A DNA stretch of 64,000 nt from Chrysomallon squamiferum (lineage: Eukaryota > Mollusca > Gastropoda > Neomphalida > Peltospiridae): NCBI GenBank assembly GCA_012295275.1, contig CM022671.1, positions 24,838,822 through 24,902,821 on the forward strand. The letters run 5' to 3'. Both the position numbers and the translations under genes were made by a program. Shown in pieces: positions 56,998-64,000 of this stretch. Below the pieces are notes generated by a model, which was not told the origin of the DNA, searched no databases, and saw only the letters and a list, made by a program, of their open reading frames with translations. The stretch's first letter is position 1. Every line of letters starts with the position of its first letter.

Positions 56998-57931
56998 ATG
57001 GCTACAAATGAAAACAACACTGCCGTAATAATAATACCAGTGAGTGTTATAGGATTCGGTTCATCCATTGTTTTTTGCGGTCTTTCAAACAATGTCTTCA
57101 TTTTAATAATTCTTATAAAATCTAAAATGGCTGCGGACGTTGTGGGACATTTTATGGTCAATGAAATCCTGGCTGACATATTGCTGGTTGTAATAACAGC
57201 AGTAATGCTCAGTGTTGGCTTCTACACGCAAAACGTGATGATTGGATATGTTTTGGCAACAGGTTTCGCATCTGTTAAATGTTTTTCTCTAACGGGATTA
57301 AGCGTTGTGTTGAGTATTGCTATTCGCGACCCGTTCAGATATCACGTTCATATTTCAGTGAAGAAAGTGAAGATATTTCTGGCGTTGACTTGGTTATGGA
57401 TTCCTGTCGTGATGTGTTATGTATTTCTAGAAGGAACGTACTATGTGGTGAATGAATATTCTAAAAGAATGGACCCAAATTACACCTCTAAAAACTGGTG
57501 GGTTGGAGCTCTGAATATGTCAGGTGTGTCTGGCGTTCCCTTTATTATCGTTACTGTCTGTGTTGTTAAAATTGTCATACACCAGAAATCTGCCATTTTG
57601 AACAAACGTACTAACAGTAAAATAACGGAAAGCAAAGTTCGTTTGGTCAAGTTAAACACGATCGTGTTCATATTTCACATTTTGTCTCAAGTTCCACTTC
57701 ACATCATTTTTTCTCTACACACAGTGGAACCGCACATTACTGAACTCAACGATTTTGTTTTATTTCATGTATCCGTTGACGAAACTCTTTTTGTATTTAG
57801 CTTTGATGAAACATTTTAGACGTACGTCAATGAAAATGTGTGGATGTGACTGTTCCAGCAAAAGAGACGATACAAAGATAGCGGCGATTTCTGTTAAGGC
57901 AAAGGAAAACGTCCAGCTGGATATTGTATAA
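56998..57931 (+). pseudogene. 7TM receptor B1, frameshift before TM7
   Basis: Intronless receptor starting MATNENNTAVIIIP. It is open through TM6 (FIFHILSQVPLHII). An extra G at 57726-57727 (GTGGAACC against GTGAACC in the intact B3 copy) shifts the frame, so the open frame ends at 57819 without a proper TM7. In the other frame TM7 and a tail with CGCDCSS follow to a stop at 57929-57931. Subfamily B signs: VVLSIAIRDP at the DRY position and NYTSKNWW, with serine where subfamily A has the loop-2 cysteine. It may be a single-base assembly error. Confidence 0.85.
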
Positions 57932-58660
57932 ACAGGAACACTAGAAATGTTGGAAAATACCAAAAGTTTTTAAATTCAATTACAGTTCAAGCAGTGAATT
58001 GTCAAATGTCAACATCAGATGACACGAAAATGTGCACCATAGAATAAAATATTAACTTGCTCTGGGAAATAAAAACTTATTGAAAAGTATTATAATCAGT
58101 ATCAGATAATAAGAATTTTTTGGTAAGATACTCACTTTAAAAGCCTTATATCTGATTTCTAAGTGTGCTATCGTCGTATAATTATTTCTGAACAAAATAT
58201 TTAAATGTTGGTAGTTTCCAACATTTCTGTTTAGATGATCCTGTACAGTGTGTTGTATAAAAAGAGAGAAGTTTAAATATTCTTATTTGTAAAACTAAAA
58301 CTATTTTGTGTTGTCTTTATGATTTCCTCTTCAGTGCTAGTTAAGTAATAATGAATTATTTGTTTAATAGTTAATGTCTGGCTTTAAGTGTTAAGATTTT
58401 TTTTGACAGCATTTTAACAATTTTAAGAAATTAAAAGCACTGCTTATGCTTCATTTCTTATTAGCGGCAAACAAAATGATACAGACAGGAAACCACAGAG
58501 TACGTGGTTTGATCAAACAGACGCCACAAGATGCTGGACAGAACAACAGTTAGCTAATGAACACATCAAGCAAAGCTCCTGTATAACCGTTCTCAGGTTT
58601 GTGTTTTAACCATTAAACTAAAGCCCGTTCAGATTTAAATACGTAACTAAAGAGACAATA
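57932..58660. other. 3' flank of receptor B1
   Basis: AT-rich spacer; contains possible polyadenylation signals (AATAAA near 58044). No gene seen. Confidence 0.6.
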
Positions 58661-59160
58661 TGGTCATTCCGTATCAGATCATTCAGGGCTTAACGTCACC
58701 GTCTTTGATTTTTCCAAAATTTGGTAGGCAGTTCGGACTTGGCATAAGTAGTCCAAATATTAGGTCAACCGGTAGTTTTGGAGCTATGAGTACTCGAATT
58801 TTTAGTTTTAGGTCATTTCAAGGTCACATGGGCCTCAAGGTCAAATTCAAGATCAAAAGGGATTCAAAATTTAGCTTGCACGTATCAAGAAAATAATAAG
58901 AGATTTGGAATCCTTATCAAATTAACTTTCCGGCGACACGGAAATCATCAAAACATCAACATCGACTCACTAGTTATCATGTCAGGATCAAAAGATTGGC
59001 GGTCACGTCCAGTTTTTAGCAAAAAGCCAAAATTCGAGCGCCTACAGCTCCAGAACTACTGCTCCGATAGAACTAATGTTTGAGAACTAATTTTAGAAAA
59101 ATCGCAAAATGGTTAAAATTTTACTTTTTTGACGGTGATTTTATATGAGATGACCCAATA
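58661..59160. mobile_element. putative ~500-bp MITE
   Basis: It begins TGGTCATTCCGTAT and ends as the reverse complement of TGGGTCATCTCATAT, an imperfect terminal inverted repeat; AATA borders both sides. A 78-codon open frame inside is probably not a gene. Two TCAAGGTCA motifs lie at 58818-58826 and 58835-58843. Its last ~50 bp recur at 60868-60920. Confidence 0.5.
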
Positions 59161-59179
59161 GAACTACGATATTCTTGTT

Positions 59180-59210
59180 GTTATTAATAATAATAATAAT
59201 AATAATAATA

Positions 59211-59248
<38 letters not shown>

Positions 59249-59250
59249 AA
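59180..59250. repeat. (AAT)n-(GAT)n trinucleotide tract
   Basis: A compound microsatellite directly after the MITE. The same tract follows the MITE end in the next duplication unit (about 60942-61042). Confidence 0.9.
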
Positions 59251-59423
59251 TACGACAAACGGCAATACAGTTATACATTTAAAAATTATATACAATAAAA
59301 TTAGTCGTCCAGTTTTTAATTCAGTAGAAAGTGAGAAAATATTTTGATAATATTAACTTATTTTTCCTTCTTTTCGTTTCTTTTTCTTCTTTACTTCTAT
59401 CATTTCTTTCTTTTTCATCTTAA

Positions 59424-59564
<141 letters not shown>

Positions 59565-59632
59565 CTTTAACGAGTAAATAAAACTAATTTAGTGATCTTA
59601 GATCGCGTCGGTTTATAATATATCAGCTTCTG

Positions 59633-59642
59633 CTGTCAATCA
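59633..59642 (+). promoter_or_regulatory. TALE decamer upstream of receptor B2
   Basis: Perfect CTGTCAATCA (reverse complement TGATTGACAG), 537 bp before the B2 start. The CCAAT seen in B1 is changed here (TGTCAGCTGGCAG). Confidence 0.5.
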
Positions 59643-60169
59643 CATTGCATCACAGACGTTTTAGGCATTGTCAGCTGGCAGTCAAAGTATTTTCTCTATT
59701 TTATATTTTATGAGGAAAACATTAGCGGAAATAATTAATCACAACTTCTTGCAGATCATTGTTAAAATGTTGTGTTGTTTTATTATATGTTTCTAATGAA
59801 AATGCTATCTCTGTAAATATATTTCACTGAAGTAGAATTAAGACATAAAATACAACATTACAATGTAAGCATAAAATGACAAAACTAATATAAGGCAGTT
59901 GCGTCATAGGACAGTGACATGAAAATCTCAGGGAGGTATTATATAATATCGTCATGCTGTTTAAATAATTATATTTTATCTGATGGTGATACCATAAAGA
60001 ACTATACGGAAGAGAGATATTTATTATTTCTGAAAACAATAAAATTAAAAATCAAGGGAAGAAAGAAAATTTGCTTTCTATATATAAAATAATTCGAAGT
60101 AGAAGAACTATTCAATCTTTGGAGGTAATATAACTGCAAGTATAAAAAGTAAGTAATCATTGTACGAAG

Positions 60170-60862
60170 ATGAATGAAAACAACACTGACGTAGTAATAC
60201 CTATGAGTGTTCTAGGATTCAATTCATCCATTCTTGTTTGCGGTCTTTCAAACAATGTCTTCATTTTAATAATTCTTATGAAATCTAAAATGGGTGCGGA
60301 CGTTGTGGGACATTTTATGGTCAACGAAATCCTGGCTGACATATTGCTGGTTGTAATAACAGCAGTAATGCTCAGTGTTGGCTTCTATACGCAAAACTTG
60401 ATGACTGGATATGTTTTGGCAACAGGTTTCGCATCTGTTAAATGTTTTTCTCTAACGGGATTAAGCGTTGTGTTGAGTATTGCTATTCGCGACCCGTTCA
60501 GATATCACGTTCATATTTCAGTGAAGAAAGTGAAGATATTTCTGTCGTTGACTTGGTTTTGGATTCCTGTCGTGATGTGTTATGTATTTCTAGAAGGAAC
60601 GTACTATGTGGTGAATGAATATTCTAAAAGAATAGACCAAAATTACACCTCTAAAAACTGGTGGGTTGGAGCTCTGAATATATCAGCTGTTTCTGGCGTT
60701 CCCTTTATTATCGTTACTGTCTGTGTTGTTAAAATTGTCATACACCAGAAATTTGCCATTTTGAACAAACGTACTAACAGTAAAATAACGGAAAGCAAAG
60801 TTCGTTTGGTCAAGTTAAACACATTTTGTCTGAAGTTCCACTTCACATAATTTTTTCTCTAG
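60170..60862 (+). pseudogene. 7TM receptor B2, deletion and 3' truncation
   Basis: Intronless receptor starting MNENNTDVVIPM, preceded by TATAAAAAG at 60141-60149. It is open through TM5 and the third cytoplasmic loop. A 19-bp deletion between two CAC triplets, at 60822/60823, removes the start of TM6 and shifts the frame. Similarity to the intact copy then ends at about 60861 and the sequence jumps into the MITE end seen at 59111. TM7 and the tail are therefore lost for good, unlike the single-base lesions of the other copies. It is a true pseudogene. Confidence 0.9.
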
Positions 60863-60941
60863 AGTGGATGGTTAAAATTTTACTTTTTTGACGGTGATTT
60901 TATATGAGATGACCCAATAGAACTACGATATTCTTGTTGTT

Positions 60942-60979
<38 letters not shown>

Positions 60980-61158
60980 TGATGATGATGATGATAATAA
61001 TAATGATGTTGATGATAATAATGATGATGATAATAACATTAGTCGTGCAGTTTTTAATTCAGTAGAAAGTGAGAAAATATTTTGATAATATTAACTTATT
61101 TTTCCTTCTTTTTCGTTTCTTTTTCTTCTTTACTTCTTCATTTCTTTCTTTTTCATCT

Positions 61159-61238
<80 letters not shown>

Positions 61239-61306
61239 CTTTAACGAGTAAATAAAACTAATTTAGTGATCTTAGATCGCGGCGGTTTAAAATATATCAG
61301 CTTCTG
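60863..61306. repeat. start of second tandem duplication unit (B2/B3)
   Basis: From 60868 the order MITE end, AAT/GAT tract, TTAGTCGT(C/G)CAGTTTTTAAT, T-rich, TA/GA tract, TTTAACGAGTAAATAAAACT repeats that of 59111-59630. It shows that B2 and B3 with their upstream regions are tandem duplicates. Confidence 0.88.
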
Positions 61307-61316
61307 CTGTCAATCA
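61307..61316 (+). promoter_or_regulatory. TALE decamer upstream of receptor B3
   Basis: Perfect CTGTCAATCA, 319 bp before the B3 start. A deletion between about 61417 and 61425, relative to B2, has shortened the interval. TATAAAAAG lies just before the start codon, as in B2. Confidence 0.55.
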
Positions 61317-61625
61317 CATTGCATCACAGACGTTTTAGGCATTGTCAGCTGGCAGTCAAAGTATTTTCTCTATTTTATATTTTATGAGGAAAACATTAGC
61401 GGAAATAATTAATCACGACTTAGATAATATCGTCATGCTGTTTAAATAATTATATTTCATCTGATGGTGATACCATAAAGAACTATACGGAAGAGAGAAA
61501 TTAAAAATCAAGGCAAGAGAGAAAATTAGCTTTCTATATATAAAATAATTCGAAGTAGAAGAACTATTGAATCTTTGGAGGTAATATAACTGCAAGTATA
61601 AAAAGTAAGTAATCATTGTACGAAG

Positions 61626-62576
61626 ATGAATGAAAACAAAACTGACGTAGTAATACCTATGAGTGTTCTAGGATTCAGTTCATCCATTGTTTTTTGCGGT
61701 CTTTCAAACAATGTCTTCATTTTAATAATTATTATAAAATCTAAAATGGCTGCGGACGTTGTGGGACATTTTATGGTCAACGAAATCCTGGCTGACATAT
61801 TGCTGGTTGTAATAACAGCAGTAATGCTCAGTGTTGGCTTCTATACGCAAAACTTGATGATTGGATATGTTTTGGCAACAGGTTTCGCATCTGTTAAATG
61901 TTTTTCTCTAACGGGATTAAGCGTTGTGTTGAGTATTGCTATTCGCGACCCGTTCAGATATCACGTTCATATTTCAGTGAAGAAAGTGAAGATATTTCTG
62001 GCGTTGACTTGGTTATGGATTCCTGTCGTGATGTGTTATGTATTTCTAGAAGGAACGTACTATGTGGTGAATGAATATTCTAAAAGAATGGACCCAAATT
62101 ACACCTCTAAAAACTGGTGGGTTGGAGCTCTGAATATATCAGCTGTTTCTGGCGTTCCCTTCATTGTGGTTACTGTCTGTGTTGTTAAAATTGTCATACA
62201 CCAGAAATCTGCCGTTTTGAACAAACGTACTAACAGTAAAATAACGGAAAGCAAAGTTCGTTTGGTCAAGTTAAACACGATCGTGTTCATATTTCACATT
62301 TTGTCTCAAGTTCCACTTCACATCATTTTTTCTCTACACACAGTGAACCGCACATTACTGAACTCAACGATTTTGTTTTATTTCATGTATCCGTTGACGA
62401 AACTCTTTTTGTATTTAGCTTTGATGAGACACTTTAGACGAACGGCAATGAAAATATGTGGATGTGACTGTTCCAGCAAAAAGACGTCAGTAAAGTCGGT
62501 GGCGATAGCGTTTAGGAGAAACATGGATTATAATATGAGTAATGTTCAACTAAATACTTTGACAGCAGCAGAGTAG
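61626..62576 (+). CDS. intronless class-A-like 7TM receptor B3 (intact), putative chemoreceptor
   Basis: 316 residues starting MNENKTDVVIPM, with N-glycosylation at N4. Seven hydrophobic segments are at about 12-37, 45-70, 77-108, 123-141, 166-190, 214-237 and 243-266. It shares GLSNNV (TM1), ILADI (TM2), C92 in TM3, W129 in TM4, GVP in TM5, SQVP in TM6 and YPLTKLFLY then HFRRTA with subfamily A. DRY is replaced by VLS (101-103) before IAIRDPFRY. Loop 2 has S161 where subfamily A has cysteine, so the usual TM3-loop 2 disulphide cannot form. The tail has three close cysteines (C278, C280, C282), possible palmitoylation sites. The ligand is unknown. It is the only intact member of subfamily B here. 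Confidence 0.88.
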   Translation: MNENKTDVVIPMSVLGFSSSIVFCGLSNNVFILIIIIKSKMAADVVGHFMVNEILADILLVVITAVMLSVGFYTQNLMIGYVLATGFASVKCFSLTGLSVVLSIAIRDPFRYHVHISVKKVKIFLALTWLWIPVVMCYVFLEGTYYVVNEYSKRMDPNYTSKNWWVGALNISAVSGVPFIVVTVCVVKIVIHQKSAVLNKRTNSKITESKVRLVKLNTIVFIFHILSQVPLHIIFSLHTVNRTLLNSTILFYFMYPLTKLFLYLALMRHFRRTAMKICGCDCSSKKTSVKSVAIAFRRNMDYNMSNVQLNTLTAAE

Positions 62577-64000
62577 AAATTCTTCAAAATTTGCAGCTGT
62601 TTAAACAAGATTTTAATGGAGGAATTGATATAAGGGATTCTCAAACAGTTAACATACAAAACGATAATAATGCTGTTAACCGAACTATGAGCTTGACCGT
62701 TGAAAACAAATCTTTGGAAATTACTGAGTTCATCATCAAAGAAAATAAATTTCTTGAATGGATGAATACTTGATGTCAAAGACACTCTAGCAGTCTGTGA
62801 AATGATTGTACCAATTTAGTAATGTAATTTTATGCTTCATAATTTCTGAATTCCCTGAATACGTAATTGTTCCTAGTTTTCGTTGTTTCTCTTTACTTGT
62901 TATCAGTAGTACTTAGTAGTTTTTCACAAATACAGTTATGTCCACGGCTTTTTGTTTTTCTTAAATGTTACTTAACTAGCAATAAACTGGTTAACATCAC
63001 CTTAATTTTTAACATTTTGTTTATTTTAATGATAATGATAATTATTTGTTTTAAATTTCTTACTTTTTTTTATTTATGTCAGAAATATTTATAATCAGTT
63101 ATTTTAAATATTTAACACTTTTACAAAAAACATGTTTGTCACTATATGTTTAAAATGTCTAACTCTTGTTTCAGAGATATTTATAGCTATTTATTTAATA
63201 TGTTTAACACTTGTGGTTTTTTTTTTTAAAGAGCCTTCTATTCGCATGACAGAAATGCGGAAAATCTAGAAAATCGGTTACTTTTGTATTACACGTGCTT
63301 TGTTTTAGCTTCCGTGACGCCAGATCAAACTAAAAGTGTCACCGTGTATATGTTATCTTATCACAATAAGTTATTATTCATTCTCGTTTTTATTTATTAT
63401 CATTTCTAAAAAAAAAAAAAAAACTAGCAGAACCAACTTGCTTATGAAAAGTGTATTATATACTGGTATTTTATGAATTACAGATTATTTGATAAATATC
63501 GAACAGACTCGGCTTTAAAACTGTGTTAATCTTTATCTGTTAAATTTTGTATTTTTCGTTTATGTTATGTTTTAAGTAAAGATTTAGCATCTGTGCAGAA
63601 ATTCGACAAAACGAGAAATTCGTGCCATCTCAAGTCCCGAGTTTGCCGAGAGATTGTCCGGTGCCTCTGTAACTATTTGTTTCAATTTTTTAACTTTCTG
63701 TTTTACAACAGCTCAGCAAATTTTATTAGTTGATGTCGTTTAGCATGATAATGATAAGCTTCGGCTGTTCTTTCTGATTAACAGCAAATAATCTTTTATA
63801 GACAGGAAATCAGACACTACGGGGTTTTAAATTGAATTTAAACAGCTGTCCATAATTTTTGTCACTGAAAATAACAGTGCTTTACTCAACGATGTTAATA
63901 CAAAAATGAATGCGGATATGTCCAGTATATGCGTCTGTTCACTGTGAATAATATTTGTGAATAAAAACGTATAAAATATTATTATTTTTCCAGCTGTCTG
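62577..64000. other. 3' flank of receptor B3 to right edge
   Basis: AT-rich DNA. A 60-codon frame at 62591-62773 has balanced composition, but no homologue is recognisable and it is not conserved after B1. It is left unannotated. Nothing else seen. Confidence 0.5.

Noticed and set aside
58660-58896. 78-codon frame with good composition
   Set aside because: Lies wholly inside a putative MITE with inverted-repeat ends; no recognisable domain.
62591-62773. 60-codon frame after receptor B3
   Set aside because: No counterpart after B1, no domain, no splice link to the receptor; could be chance.

Overview
This is a strongly AT-rich, intron-rich animal nuclear DNA window packed with microsatellites. 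Gene content and style point to a lophotrochozoan, most likely a mollusc: secreted chitin-binding/EGF proteins with symmetric phase-1 exons, clusters of intronless 7-transmembrane receptors, a tRNA-derived SINE, and MULE and hAT debris. The species cannot be fixed from sequence alone; clustered single-exon receptors would suit a gastropod such as a pulmonate snail. No prokaryotic, viral or CRISPR feature was seen. || Region 1 (1-9.3 kb): a minus-strand gene for a secretory-pathway protein kinase of the PKDCC/VLK type (its 3' end lies off the left edge) is divergent from a complete four-exon POLR2J (RPB11) gene. The ~0.6 kb between them probably holds a shared promoter. A hAT-type MITE with a perfect 8-bp target duplication sits in POLR2J intron 3. 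|| Region 2 (12-20 kb): a complete 14-exon TYW1 gene (703 aa, flavodoxin plus radical-SAM) for wybutosine synthesis in tRNA-Phe. || Region 3 (23-27.6 kb): a minus-strand secreted protein of order signal peptide, CBM14, EGF, EGF, EGF, CBM14. Two of its EGF exons are 120/120 identical and lie in a ~1 kb tandem duplication. || Region 4 (27.6-38 kb): gene-poor DNA with simple repeats, a ~305-bp direct duplication and a broken FLYWCH/MULE transposase fragment. || Region 5 (38-64 kb): an array of six related, intronless class-A-like 7TM receptors, all on the plus strand, in two subfamilies. Subfamily A is at 38.3, 41.4 and 48.1 kb; subfamily B is at 57.0, 60.2 and 61.6 kb. Only the third member of each is intact. 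The other four carry small indels, and one of them is also cut by a duplication junction. || All receptors lack the canonical DRY arginine (VLS in its place), and subfamily B also lacks the extracellular-loop-2 cysteine. All six have a perfect TALE (PBX-MEIS/PREP) decamer TGATTGACAG 0.3-0.6 kb upstream. In four of six a CCAAT box follows 29-31 bp away, and in subfamily A a TATAAAAG box lies exactly 54 bp beyond that. This receptor cluster with its shared promoter module is the most interesting system in the window.
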